DNA of 64,000 nucleotides from Hygrophila difformis (GCA_030278955.1 JAOANR010000003.1:28659227-28723226), one strand, 5' to 3'. Numbered from the stretch's first letter, positions 22,843-34,968 are shown. Notes: generated from the sequence alone by a model not told the origin. A program made the numbers and translations.

Positions 22843-22854
22843 AAGTGTGAGGAT
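22843..22854 (+). promoter_or_regulatory. Polypurine tract of the gypsy element
   Basis: AAGTGTGAGGAT stands two bases before TGATGCACC, where the 3' LTR begins. Such a purine stretch primes plus-strand DNA synthesis in LTR retrotransposons. Confidence 0.6.
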
Positions 22855-22856
22855 AT

Positions 22857-24756
22857 TGATGCACCCTGTGAAACCACATTTAAATGAGCTTAAGTTGTGT
22901 TCAAATGAACCTAAATTGCATGCATGTGACCCTATTTTAATGCTTTTTAGTTTATATTTCATGTGGTTTGTAAATATTAATAATTATGGTTAAATTGAGC
23001 TTGTTTGAGTTCAATTTACCATGTTTTATGCTTTTTAATAGGACTTTGGCAAATCTAATACATTGCAATGATGTTTCAGACATTAAAATGACGAAAGAAA
23101 GATGTTCGGAGGATAAAGGATGTCAAATTCGGATTTTTCAACACTGGACTGTGCCCAGGATGCGCCGCATAGACATGGCGGTGCCGGAAAAGACCCCGGA
23201 GCGCCACATCAGGCGCCGCATCAACACTTAGAAAAATTTCGGATGGAAAAGCTTCAGAATGCGCCGCATAGGCATGGCGGCGCCAAAATCGACATCCAGG
23301 CGCCATTTTAGGCGCCACAATCAGGAATTGTGGAAAATCGTCAGGATGCGCCGACTCTTCTTGGTGGCGCCTGAAACCCCTTCCGAGCGCCACTTTATGC
23401 GCCACCGTCGCGGTTGGGCAGTTTTCTAACCTCCCGAACTCGGTTTTTATCGCCGTTTCTCGTCATTTTTCTTCATCCAGACTGCATACTTCGACAGAAT
23501 ACTTACTGTAAACATCTAACAATGGGAGAAGAGGGCCGGAAACACAAAATCAAGCCGGAGGAATTGGACAGGATGCCATTCTGATCGAGTTCTTCCTATT
23601 CTAGGTGTTGCCTTTCTTTTTCTTGCTTTGTAATGCTACGAATTTGCCTCTAAAAGTAATCTGCTATTATGTTTCAAATTTGTAGACGGATTTCTGTATT
23701 GTTCGTGTTAAGAGTGATCTAGAAAGGGAGTTCAGAATCACTTTGAAGTATGGATTTATGTTTTTATGGAAGCAATATAAAAATGTCGATGTTTATTTAT
23801 GTAATCTGGATTAATCTGCTATATTGCTAGAATCTGTATTAGGATTATATGTTAGATGCCTACAAAATGATCGACATTCTGTGTTTTGCTAAATCTACTA
23901 TTCAAATTGCTAATCTGCTAAAACCCTGAATTGATCGATCAATCTATATTTCTCTATTTTTAGTAATCTGGCAATAATTCTAAGCTATCTGCATTTTAAT
24001 ATTATTAATTAAATCCAGTTTACCATGTTTTATTGTTATTTTACCATATCTGTTAGATTATTTACACTATTCTGCATATTTAAATGTTAGAGCCTAATTC
24101 TGTGATTTCTGGTTTGTTAAATCGGGAGATAAAAAGTAGAATTAATATTTTAGTACCGGAATTGGGAATAAATTACATTAAAATGGGTTCTAGCATGTGC
24201 ACAATGATTTGGGAAATGAAATGTGCTTTTTAATTGCTATAGGAAAATTTGTATGCTTGGCAAAGACTCAAATTTAGGCCTAGAATAATGATTGCAGAAT
24301 GTTAGATAATTTAATCAGCTTCCATGAAGTCCGTTTAAGCATAATTTGAACTTTAGAAGATTACTATATTTCTAATCTTTATAAAATAATTAATTTTAAG
24401 AAATTGATCTTTTTAGACATTGAAAAATGCTAAATCAATATGCAATTTCTATTTTATATAAAGGTGGCAATATTTAAAATATTACAAGCATCTCCCATTT
24501 ATATTTTTATTAATTAAAATTTTAACTTGCTTTATTTTTAAATTTAAAATCATTGTTTATAATTTAATCATCATTAGAATTAATCAAACTCTTTTAAAAT
24601 ATATAAAATATAATTAATGAACTTAAAAACAATTAAAATCTTCTCCGGAACGAAATAATATTCTGAAATTCCCTGTGGTTCGACTCGGTTATTCACCGAT
24701 TTTTATTACTTGATGACAACCATCCGCTTGTGGTAAAATATGAGTAGTGAAAATCA
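22857..24756 (+). mobile_element. 3' LTR of the Athila/Tat-like gypsy element
   Basis: The proposed LTR begins TGATGCACC right after the polypurine tract and ends AAAATCA where LINE-2 coding sequence resumes at 24,757. Near the end it has CCCTGTGGTTCGACTC, a phrase I recognise from Athila/Tat LTR ends. It is about 1.9 kb long. Inside are hairpin array 3 (23,156-23,412) and a short leader-like stretch with an ATG at 23,521 that runs only 20 codons. The rest is AT-rich. The matching 5' LTR must lie left of the window, so I could not compare the two copies. Confidence 0.65.
23156..23412 (+). repeat. GC-rich hairpin array 3 (three units), inside the LTR
   Basis: Three units start with CAGGATGCGCC, CAGAATGCGCC and CAGGATGCGCC at 23,156, 23,255 and 23,342. 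Each has the GCGCC...GGCGCC pair, a second AGCGCCA...GCGCC pair and a GAAAAATTT-type linker, as in arrays 1 and 2. The flanks differ from those of arrays 1 and 2. Confidence 0.85.
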
Positions 24757-27700
24757 CCCATCACCTCCATTGAATCAGTACAACAAACCACATCTTGTAC
24801 CCCTTTAGATATTAACCGAAGCCCCTGCATAATGCCGGTTATCTCCGCCATAATCACTGATACATTGCCAAGGTGCCCTGAGACACCTCTTATCCAACTT
24901 CAAGTATTGTCCCTCAAAACAGCTCCGAACCCCGCACGCCCACGACTCACCGAATAAGATCCATCGGCATGAATAAAATGACCAATCCAATTCGTCAGAC
25001 CCATGTTCCAACATATTAACCGAGGGTGCAGCGGCCCCAGTCGTGGTGCAGGGAGTGTCCTCTCCAGTACATCTTCGAGATGAGTAATAGACCGAAGAAT
25101 AGACTGATAGGTAGAAGCACTCCCTTGGAACACTCTAGTGTTCCTTTCCTTCCATATCAACCAAAGACCTGCTATGAAAACACTCCCAAAATTATGATAC
25201 ATACCCTGAAGCCAAGACCTTATATCCTTTCGAGGTAATGTATTCAAATCTTGAGACACAGAAACCCCAAGCGAACACCAAATTTGAGATGCCCATTGAC
25301 AGTAAAATAAACAATGAAAACCATCTTCCGTTTCAACTCCACATACAGAACATAAGGGAGATACAGCAATGTGGCGATGATGTCGAAGGGAATTGCACGG
25401 GAGCGCATTCCATGCAAGCAGCCAGAGAAAGACACAGATCCTTTCTGGAAAAAAGTTATTCCACAACCAGGACCAATCATGCCCTTCAGAATCAGTACCC
25501 AAGAGAAACAGGTAACCAGATCGAGCCGAATATCTACCATCAGTGTTACGCCGCCATCGCCAACCCCTAAGGCAAGCCAGGTGCATAACTGGAGGAGGAA
25601 GGCTAATAATAGAATCCCGAACATGTGTAGGGATAATAGGTACACTCTTGAAAAATCCCACTGGCAATTATTCACCACATCTTTCACATTAAGGGCCAAG
25701 TCACGAAATTCTATAAACGGAACTTGATCGCCCAGCCTACCAGTAGAATGCCATGGATCAAACCACAGCGAGCACTGCCCATCTCCAACTTGATAAGAGA
25801 AACCATCGGCCAGTAACGCAAACACCTTCCGAATGCTTCGCCATATGAAAGAACCAACAATCGGAAGGGCGCTATTAAAAATCCCAGCCGCACAGTATTT
25901 ATGTTTCAATTCTTGAACCCACAGCTTCGGGCAATCCATAACGATGTCCGCCACCAACTTCCCCAACAAAGCCACATTAACATGGCGTGCCTTACGAAAG
26001 CCCAGGCCCCCACGCGATTTAGGAAGAGTCATCCTATCCCAACTCAGAAGATGGAGACCCTTACCTCGATGATCTTTCCAGACAAACCGACAAACCCGTT
26101 GATCAATCCGATTACACACCGAAGCCGGTAGCCAACTAACTTGCATACAGTAAGTAGGTATTGCAGCCAACACGTGACGGGCTAGAGTTATTCGCCCAGC
26201 CTTATTAAGGAGGCGCAACACCCAATTTGACATTCTGGCATCAAGTTTAGCGATTAGAAAATCATAGGCAGCCGCATTAGCCCTTCCATGGTGGATGGGA
26301 AAGCCCAAGTATTTCCCAAAATTAACAGTAAAGGGAATCTGGACAGCTTGTAAGAAAAAGTCCTTCTCAATTCTAGTGCACCCGACTGAGGCAAATGCCT
26401 TAGATTTGTTAGTATTAATCCGAAGACCCGACCAATTAGCAAATCTGGTCAACGTCTCTGACATGCACCCAATACTAGTTTCATCACCCATGGAAGCTAG
26501 AATTAAATCATCGGCGAAAAGTAAATGAGAGATACCTTGTCTGCCCACCGATAACTTCACTGGACTCCACCGTCCACTGATCACTTCCTGCTGAATTGCC
26601 ACAGACAATCGTTCCATAACGATATTAAACAAATAGGGAGACAGGGGGTCGCCTTGGCGAAGCCCTCGGTGTGGTTTAAATTCATCAAGAACCTTACCGT
26701 TCCATATGATAGAAAAACACGGGGAAGAGACACACATCATAATAATGCGTATAAGGCCCTCAGGTAACCCCATTTGGCAAAGACACTCATGCAAGAACGG
26801 CCACCGGACACTATCATAAGCCTTTTCAATATCAATCTTTACTAGTATAGCCCTCTTGCGACAGGCAGCACGAGAGAGGGAGAACACAAGTTCCTGCAAT
26901 AATATAGCATTGTCCACGGTTCCTCTCCCTGGCAGGAAGGCCGACTGAAGAGGAGAAATATAGTCTGCCAGCAGATTTCGCAGTCAATTAACAAGCACCT
27001 TGGAAACAAACTTGTAAGCAACGTTACACAACGTAATTGGACGAAACTGGCGAATACTAGTAGGGGCCTCCACCTTAGGCAGTAAACAAATATAAGCCTT
27101 AGATAAAGTTGGCTCAAGATAGCCAGTGCGCAAGGCATTTCTCACCATAACAATCACCTCCGGTCCCACGACATCCCAGTATTGTTTATAGAACGCAACT
27201 GGGAAACCATCCGGACCCGGAGAAGACCATGCCTTAAGTTGATGAAGAGCTAACTGGACCTCCTCATCCGTCACCAAGTCATGTTGAATTTGAAGATTAA
27301 ACTCAGACAAATTTCTAAGCGGGGGCAGAGGTTCACTAGCTGTGTCAACCTCACGATCCGTATACAAATTGATTTAGAATTGGCGCACCTCAGACTTCAA
27401 AACAGTTTGCTGATCACACCAAGTTCCATTTTCGAGCATAAGACCAGAGACCTTGTTCCGATGATGTCGGAATTTAGCCTGTGCATGAAAGTACGCTGTG
27501 TTTCGATCCTCGAGCCGAATCCATGAATCTCGCGCTCCTTGATACCATCGCAGCTCCTCCAACTCAAGGATCCGATACAATTCAGCTTGAAGGCGACGTT
27601 CAAGAGCAATAAGGTGACTAGAATCAGGCCAAGTGAGAACCCGATCCAACCCTTTGATGCGCCGAAGCAACTTCTTTTTCTTATTCCGAAGCTTCCTTAC

Positions 27701-28582
27701 CTCCTCATTGTAATGGAGAACAAACAAGCCACGGAGGGCCTCCAACCTCCCCGAGATGCCAGAGGAAGAGACATCTCAGGCCTCCTGCACGTGTTGCTTA
27801 TAGTTGGTATTCCTCCCCCACAGACCTTCCCACCTGAAAGGCCGAGAAGCTTGACTAACCGGCTGTGAACCACACCGAATAAGCAAAGGAGCATGGTCAG
27901 ACCCAACTCTCGGCAAGGTATGAACATGACCATTAGGGAACAAATCAATCCACGCCAGGTTTGAAAGCACCCTATACAACCGCTTCTTAATGAACAAATG
28001 TTGGTTGGCCGGCCGGAACCAAGTGAATAAAGAGCCCTCCGTGCGAACATGAAACAGACCACAAGCACTAACACACGCCCCAAACTCATCCGCACGAGGT
28101 TGTAAGAAAACACCCCCCAGGACTTCCGACGGAGCTAGAATTTCATTCCAATCTCCCCCAAGACACCAAGGGCCAGTGATATGGCCAGCCAATGTAGTAA
28201 GGTATTCCCAGTCCAATCTACGCCGCTGATAGTTGGGCGAGGCGTACACTGCCGAGAAATACCAATTCACGTCTCCTATCTCAATTGACAAGGTAACAAT
28301 TCTCTCGTAAGTATCGAAGACAGTATAGGTGGCCACAGATTCGGACCTGGACAAACCCACACAACCCCCCGCTCTGCCAGTGGATTCTTGAAGACATACG
28401 CGAGAATACCCGAGACTGAACAAAAAGTTACGAACCCTATCAAAAGGCCCTTGCGGTTCAAATAAACAAATCAATGATGGCGTGTGGCACCGCACACAAT
28501 CAGAAAAGACCCTCCGAGCTTGCCTACTCATGAAGCCCCGGACATTCCAAGTAATGATAGAAAAAGTATCAAAAACAGACAT
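24757..28582 (-). pseudogene. LINE-2 ORF2, endonuclease, reverse transcriptase and part of RNase H
   Basis: From the Met at 28,582 the endonuclease shows I-I-T-W-N-V-R-G-F, Y-A-S-P-N-Y-Q-R-R-R, G-G-D-W-N-E-I and the closing R-V-G-S-D-H-A-P. After a TGA at 27,776-27,778 the frame continues through S-S-P-G-P-D-G-F-P-V and G-R-G-T-V-D-N to K-I-D-I-E-K-A-Y-D and the catalytic L-F-A-D-D-L at about 26,510. TAA at 27,374-27,376 and TGA at about 26,981 are the only other stops. Near 25,650 the frame shifts into the zinc region (C-S-V-C-G-V-E) and RNase H (H-A-D-G-S and later T-D-S-M-E-V, with one more stop near 24,900). The final Asp of RNase H is lost with the missing 3' end. Confidence 0.85.
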
Positions 28583-30131
28583 AATTAACGAAATTAAGGG
28601 AAGGAAGTGAAACCCAACCTGCCGCTTATCCTTCTGCAGCCGGAAGGCATACCCCCTCTGCATTTGTATCCACGCCCTCATTTCTGTATCATGTTCCGTC
28701 TCCCCTCCCTTGGAAGGAAGAGCGACTTCCATAGCAGACACCTCATGATCCCCATCACCAGTTTGAGAGGATAGCACCTCAAAAGGCTGATGAAGAACAA
28801 CACCCAAAGATGACGCCAATTCTTCCGATTGTGTAGAATCCGAGGGAGGCCGGACCCCTGTTCTGACTCTCTTATTTCTAACGCCCGTTGGTCTAGAAGA
28901 GGACGGAACTGAGCTACCTTTCTCCACAGTGAAAGGGCCCAATTTAATAACGTCATGTTGGGCATGAGCACCAACATCTGCAGACTTAGCATAAACAATG
29001 GCCTCCTTACCTTTGGAACTCACTACTTTGGGCCCAGAAGAAACAATCTCCTTACCCTTCACTTGGCCCACTGACTGTTTTGCTTTGGGCCTGCGTCTCT
29101 GCACCAGCATCCAGTCCCCAACATGGTCTACCGAGGAACCCGTATTCCCCGCACTCAGAGGAGCAGTTACAGTAGCATGCACAGCAGTTTCCTCCACCTT
29201 CCCATGCACGTTCCCAGGGTTCACCCTCGATTCCACCGGCACCAAACTCCCTCCCGGGGAACCTGCCTGACCCGCCTCACCACCAACATTACCTACCCGT
29301 TCCCCAGCCGAAGAAGGAGGAAGATCGGGACACTTATTCTGAAGGTGCCCATATCTGGCACATCTCATGCAAACCAGATGAAGGCTCTCATACGCAACAG
29401 GCACCTCCTTCCCTTCCACCTCTACTTTCCCAATCAGTGGCTCATCCAAATTAATCTCCACACAGACACGAGCATAGCGGCCCCGGGAGAATCCCAACGT
29501 ATTACCATCCGCTCTCATTGGAGTCCCTACCAAGGAAGCAATTGCTCGAACCCTGCTTTCATTATAGAATGGTTGTTTCAGACCATGGAAACGAATCCAA
29601 GTCTGGATCGTATTAACTCTAGTATGTTCAGGATCAAACTCTTCTGACCATCGCCATAATGGCTAGACAGTGATCAAATACCATCCACGGCCCCTTCGTG
29701 AGGGCGAATTCGCTTCCAGCAGCACAACCGAACTTCACCAAGAAACATCCGAAGCGTACATCCAGTAAGTCAAAAGAACCTGCTGGCTTCCACAATTTCT
29801 CCAATCTCTCTTTAAGAGTAACAAAACCAATCTTGATACCAAGCGGCTTAACCACTAGAGTGTCCTTCCAAGGAGCATAAAATTCCTGCAATATCTCTTT
29901 AGCAAACCGAATTTTAGGTCAGCACTTATTAACGCCATCTTTTTCAATCACCACCAAGCGTTCCTTTACAAGATCATGAACCACAGGCTGAGGAGAAGGC
30001 GGTGAGGAAGATGACTCCTCCACCCCCGCCATGGCAGCATCCTTAAACGAAAAGGGAAGTGGTGGCGTACCAACCACCGGCCCAGTAGCGGTACGAGGTA
30101 AATCAGGGGGAATGTCAGAAGCGCTCATCTT
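28583..30131 (-). pseudogene. LINE-2 ORF1, zinc-knuckle protein, running into ORF2
   Basis: The start is probably the Met near 30,128 (M-S-A-S-D-I-P-P-D). A DUF4283-like domain follows (L-L-D-V-R-F-G-C-F-L-V-K-F and K-G-P-W-M-V-F-D-H), with frame changes between 29,540 and 29,930. Then comes an intact CCHC knuckle, C-M-R-C-A-R-Y-G-H-L-Q-N-K-C, at about 29,340-29,380. A long Ser/Pro-rich tail leads straight into the endonuclease of ORF2 with no stop between them: 585 open codons, 29,533-27,779. In most plant L1 elements the two ORFs are separate. This protein would bind LINE RNA. Confidence 0.75.
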
Positions 30132-30440
30132 GTCAAACCACAGCAATATGAATTCCTCAAAATGTTGTTGTTTTATCTAGTCAAAACCTCTTACGGTTTT
30201 TATTTAATAGTCAAAAGATTTTCCTCCAAAAAAAAAATAATTTTAATTATAAAAAAATCTTGATTGAGTGGCAAAAGTATTTGTATGAAAAACCATTAAA
30301 GAAATCCCTCTCTTCCAAATTCTTTTCTCCCAGTTTAAAAACACTACATTTTCTCCAAAATAAAACTTGTAACTAAAAAATCCATTAATATCATAGCTCC
30401 CTAATTATCATTTTCATCTACCAAGTAAAACTCGTATGTA

Positions 30441-30605
30441 CTCCCTCCGTTTTTTTTAAGTGTAACATTTTGACTTTTTATACTATTTATTGTATCACTT
30501 TGACTTCTATTTTTGTCATAGTTATACAAGAAAAAATATAGATAAGTGAGATAGTGTTGGATCCGTCTCATCTTGTAGTTTTTAAAATGTCAAATTTTTA
30601 GAATT
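30441..30605. mobile_element. Stowaway-like MITE fragment
   Basis: TA then CTCCCTCCGTTTTTTTTAAG marks one end of a Stowaway (Tc1/mariner-type) MITE. The internal sequence resembles the outer element at 44,700. The other end is missing where LINE-3 begins. Confidence 0.6.
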
Positions 30606-30614
30606 TTTGCTTCT

Positions 30615-32352
30615 ACCGAATTTGAAGCAGGTTGAAAAAGCCTTGGATTCAATTAGTTATATCCAAATATGGTTGTGGTGATGGTCTGTTTGCAGCTAAG
30701 CCTGGGGCTTCTCCATTTTTTAGGGTTCTATGTCATGTGGCTCCTTTGTTTGGTGATGGGTTTCGTATCCGAATCGGTTCAGGGGAGAGTAGTGTTTGGT
30801 ACTCTAAATGGCTGAATGGGAGATCCATTGCTCACCGCCTTGCATATGTACACATTGCGGACACTGCTCTTCGCATTAAGGATGTCTACATTGATTGTTG
30901 GTGGGAATGGAATTCATGTTTCACCATTGTTCCAGAAGATATTCAAAATAAGGTTATGGCCTTTGGTTCGTTGGCCCTCCATCCCCTTGCAAAGGATTGT
31001 TGGTGCTGGCAAGGGAGCTCGTCGGGAGTGTATTCTGTGCGGTCTGGCTATGAGTGGCTTCTTGCCCGTCGTGGAGTTATGATGTGTGTGTGTGACAATC
31101 TGAAATCATGGGTTTGACGCATCCCTATCCCGGAAAAGTTTCGAGTTATGCTGTGGCTGATTGTTCATACAACTCTTCCTACGAATGAGCTTCGCCATCG
31201 ACGTTGAGTGGTCGATCTCCAGAAACTATTACTCACTTGTTCTTCACATGCCCAAAATCCGCTGCTGCTTGGCATATTATTGGAGGTTTACCGCTGCTCA
31301 CGATGGCCGATTGGGACTTGAATATTGATGCTTTATTTTATAAGCTGGGGCGTGGTTGGAGTGGTATTCATTGGGGGCCTCCTATGGATTATTTGGATTG
31401 CTCGAAATGGAGTATCTTTCCGTGGTGAGAGTCATGATGTACATGACATGGTTAGGCGGGTTCTGTCACCTCGGGGAGATATATGATCAATAATGTAAAA
31501 GTCCCCCTAGGCAAGTGGAACCTCGTCTTGTTAATTGGCATTCAAAGAGGTCTGCGGGTATGGTGTTGCATGTTGATGGTAGTGCTCTTGGCTCCCTTGG
31601 GTTAGCTGGTTTTGGTGGGGCTGTGCGGGATAGTTTTTTTTTTTTTTGGAGGATAAAAATGGTTTCCATTGCCGAATAAGAAAAAGGAACACAACGTCTT
31701 CTTTTTTACATCTAAGTCTCAAGCCCTCACACACAGACCAAACCTTCTTAACAGAAAGGAAACAAAACAAAAAGAACAAAAATGCATCATGCTGCCTACT
31801 TTGAATTGTTCCATACAGCCACTTTCAATCCAATTAAGATCTCTATTTCGATCAGCTCTTCTCCCTTAGCTCCTGCTCTTACTCAAATGCATCAGGCTGT
31901 ACGGGATAGTTGTGCTACTAATCTTGTGGCGGAATTACATGGTATTTGGAATGGCATCAAATGTCGTATTCGCTTGGGTGTTTCTTCGGCTTGGTGTTAT
32001 TCAAACTCACATGATGCTTTGCGGCTTCTCCAGGCAGATCTCTTTCCAAGTCACTCTCTTTTTCCATTAGTTCGGAACATTGTAGACCTATTGATGGAAT
32101 ACCCAGGATTTTGTTGGGATCACATCCTTCAAGAAGACAATTCGGTTGCTGATTGCTTGGCCAAGCGTGGGGCGCGTTCAGTTGCCCGTGGTCTAGTTTG
32201 TATGGATGTTGCAGGGGTGTGGTATCCTAGATTCTAAATCCTTGTATTTTTTTTCTTTTGTGTTACTTTCTCCTTCCTCTATCATCCTTTCTGTAGATTT
32301 TGTTAGTTTTTTTCCTTGGCCGACGCTTGCGCATCAGTGTTAAAAAAAAAAA
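30615..32352 (+). mobile_element. LINE-3: 5'-truncated L1-type element on the plus strand
   Basis: Only the 3' part of ORF2 is present. It starts at K-K-P-W-I-Q-L-V-I-S-K-Y-G (about 30,632), continues through the zinc region (D-C-W-C-W, then T-H-L-F-F-T-C-P, frameshifted near 31,115-31,205) and ends with an RNase H domain. That domain starts H-V-D-G-S at about 31,570 and is interrupted by an insertion at 31,634-31,894. It resumes with L-V-A-E-L-H-G-I-W-N-G and S-V-A-D-C-L-A-K-R-G, ending at 32,237. A short 3' tail and an A run at 32,341-32,352 close it. Truncation at the 5' end is normal for LINE copies. I found no certain target duplication. Confidence 0.8.
31634..31894 (-). mobile_element. 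Short retroposon nested in LINE-3
   Basis: A T run (31,634-31,647, a poly(A) tail on the minus strand) starts a 261-bp insertion. It is flanked by GGCTGTGCGGGATAG (31,619-31,633) and GGCTGTACGGGATAG (31,895-31,909), a 15-bp duplication with one change. Removing it restores the RNase H frame of LINE-3. The minus-strand end TTATTCGGCAATGG...ATCCTCC-poly(A) looks like the 3' end of another LINE, so it is probably a heavily truncated LINE copy rather than a SINE. Confidence 0.8.
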
Positions 32353-32502
32353 TCATTCTACATTTTACTTTATTGTAAATAATTAATAGTGCACACTACA
32401 TTGTAAACAGATAGGAATCAACTAATTGGATCCAAATTGAATATGTGCCGATGCTTCAACCAGAATATGTGGAAATTCATTACAACAGTGGAAATAAACT
32501 AA

Positions 32503-32963
32503 GGGCCCGTTTGGATTGGCTTTTGAGAAAAGCAGAAGCCAAAAGTAGAAGCAGAAGTGAAAGCCAAAAGCAGAAGCATGTATCTTTTGTGTTTGGATGA
32601 AATGTTTGAAAAGCAGCTTTTTCTTAAAAGTGTGTTTGGATGTGTAAAAGTAAAAAGTGCTTTTGAAATGAAGTAATTACCAAAAAGGACATATTTTATA
32701 TATGAGAATAAGATATATGTATAGTGTAATTTATATTAAGTAGTAGGGGCATTTAAGACTTTGCACGCATTACTATGTGCTTTTGGCTTCTGCTTTTCGG
32801 AGAAGCACCCCTGGGCTGCTTCTCCCAGAAGCACTTTTGCAGTTTTTCGAGGTGCTTTTGCTTTTTCTAAAAAGCCAAAACAAACACTATTTTTTCTTCA
32901 AAAGTACTATTGGCAGAAGCAAAAGCCGAAAGCACTTGGAAAAAAACCATTCCAAACAGGCTC
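32503..32963. mobile_element. MITE with GGGCCCGTTTGG ends
   Basis: The ends GGGCCCGTTTGGATTGG and CCATTCCAAACAGGCTC are inverted repeats of each other with a few changes, and TAA stands on both sides (32,500-32,502 and 32,964-32,966). The interior is rich in AAAAGCAGAAGC on one half and GCTTCTGCTTTT on the other. A 3-bp TAA duplication points to the PIF/Harbinger group. Confidence 0.8.
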
Positions 32964-33405
32964 TAAGAAAGAAAAGGGGGGGAAAAAAAAAGGACAAAAA
33001 ATGAGCAACATTCAATATCTAGCAAGCACGCTAGGACCACCAAACGCAAAACTAAACTAGAATAATTGGAAAATAGCAATTTCCTCATAAGAGAGCAACT
33101 CCAACAATGAACTGTAAAATAAAAAATTTGAAGGAAAATCACCTCCAACTAAGCTTGAAACGAAAACGCAAAATGCGTATCCGGCGTTCTCTCCAGTAAT
33201 GAAGACGCATATTTGCGTTTCACTGTTCATGACCTAAAATATTTTGGTAAATTGCATTTCAATCCCTATAGTTATTGTCTTTTGTTATTTCTCTCTCAAT
33301 TAATGCACTTTGATGCTTGGAATAATGACTATGTTATTGGGCATATTTTAACACAGTAATTTAATGAGTATATAATAAGTGGCCACTAAAATTATTTTTG
33401 TTATT

Positions 33406-33574
33406 AGGGATGAGGACCTAGCCCAAGCGGTTAAGTCCCTTGACTTCCAACGGAGGTTGGAGGTTCGATTCCCACCGGCCCCCTATCCCTCCCTTTAATT
33501 CCCCTTTGTAATTGTGTGGCATGGGCTCCCACCACCCCTTTCCAGGCCTTCAATGGCTCATCCAAAAAAAAAAA
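33406..33574 (+). mobile_element. tRNA-derived SINE, copy 1
   Basis: The head has a pol III A box, TAGCCCAAGCGG (33,419-33,430), and a B box, GGTTCGATTCC (33,462-33,472). A unique body with GGCATGGGCTCCCACCACC follows, then a poly(A) tail at 33,564-33,575. Exact flanking copies of ATTATTTTTGTTATT (33,391-33,405 and 33,575-33,589) are its target duplication. A relative lies at 59,465. Confidence 0.9.
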
Positions 33575-33633
33575 ATTATTTTTGTTATTTCATTAATGTG
33601 TTCTAATTTTATCTTTAATATTTATTAATAATA

Positions 33634-33888
33634 CTTCCTCCGTTCTTATTTATTTGTTACGGACCCACCCAGCACGCAGTCCAATGCACATTTTAAACCA
33701 TTAATAACTCAATTTCGGTACAAGTAAAAATTCTAAAAGTTCAATATTTAAAAAGTACAACGAGACGAATCTAACAAGATCTCACTTGGCTATATTTTAA
33801 CTTATATCTATGATAAAACTTTAAGTGAAAGTGTATAGATGAATTGTATTCAAAATCCCAATGTGGTAAATAAAAAAAATGGAGGAAG
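33634..33888. mobile_element. Stowaway-like MITE
   Basis: The ends CTTCCTCCGTTCTTATTTATTTG and, on the other strand, CTTCCTCCATTTTTTTTATTTA are inverted repeats with TA on both sides. Length is 255 bp. Confidence 0.75.
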
Positions 33889-34968
33889 TATATAAATATA
33901 GTAATATTTTGTAGTTTAAAAGTAAAAATCTCATTAAATTACGTTTGTTTAAAATTATTGAAGGGGTGAAATTGTAAATTTGATTAATGTATTGATAATA
34001 TATAAAAAGTGTACAAATTAATAAAAGGAGAATATTCTGCTTGATATAACATTTACTGCATTTTTTTTGTTTGAGTTTAGTGTTTTCGGTTGGAGATAAT
34101 CTAATAAACTATTGAAACTTACCAGTGGAGACTTGGGAAGTAAATTCCTTACATGCAATAGCAGACAAATGCAATCTTTACAAGCAGTGCTTTTGCTTAC
34201 AAGATTTTCATTAGTCCTTGTGGACATATCACTCAGCATGGATGCCAAGTGACCATATAGATTTTATTTATTTATTATTTATTTTTTAACATGTAACACT
34301 CAAGTGTCAATAAAGAGTGGTGGGAGCCTAAATCACCTTATATCTACACTCCCAAGACAGATACAAATCATTTTAAATAAAGGGTGAAAAATAAGGGTTA
34401 AAGATTATGCAGCAAGCCAGCAAGGTAAAAGCAGCCAAATGTATGTAATAATACCAACTCCCACCACCCTTTAAGAGCATCTCCAGCAGTGGCGGTATTT
34501 TAGGGGTCGACGCCACTTTGCCATCCAAATCTTCTCCAACAATCAACGAATAACGGGAACCGGACGGCAAAATTGTGTTGGGTGAACAGTGCCCGCCATT
34601 TGTAGCGGGGCACTGTAGACGGACGCTATTATGCTTTTTCAATTTTTTCTTTTTCTTTTCTTTTCCTTGTAATTTTATTTTTTATTATCCTTTTCTATGT
34701 ATATATCCGCTTTTTTCAGTTTTTACCTTTTTCTTGTAATTTTATTTTTTATTTTCCTTTTCTATCTATATGTTATATTAAATAATTAAAAACAATTGTC
34801 AAGCAAAAAAATAATTAAAAACAATTTAAAATATAGCATTAATATAGAATTGAAATACATTGCATTAAAATTAAAATATAGAAATACAATAACATCACAC
34901 TAAATGCAGTACAATAATTATACATTAATAATCCCCTTAACCCGATCCGGATCCTGATCCTACCATAT

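Larger units (their letters stand above)
24757..30170 (-). mobile_element. LINE-2: L1-type retrotransposon cut by the gypsy LTR
   Basis: On the minus strand, ORF1 (about 30,130-28,583) is followed by ORF2 (28,582-24,757): endonuclease, reverse transcriptase, zinc region and the first half of RNase H. The sequence stops inside RNase H right after D-S-M-E-V-M at the LTR edge (24,756/24,757), so its 3' end should lie on the far side of the gypsy element, outside the window. The 5' end is near 30,150-30,170. From 29,533 to about 25,650 the whole coding region is in one frame with only three stop codons. Confidence 0.85.

Noticed and set aside
22857..24756. Third accessory gene after array 3
   Set aside because: The ATG at 23,521 opens only about 20 codons, and the rest is AT-rich. 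The position fits an LTR.
33406..33485. Functional tRNA gene
   Set aside because: A and B boxes are present, but the rest does not fold as a tRNA, and the body, poly(A) tail and target duplication mark it as a SINE.
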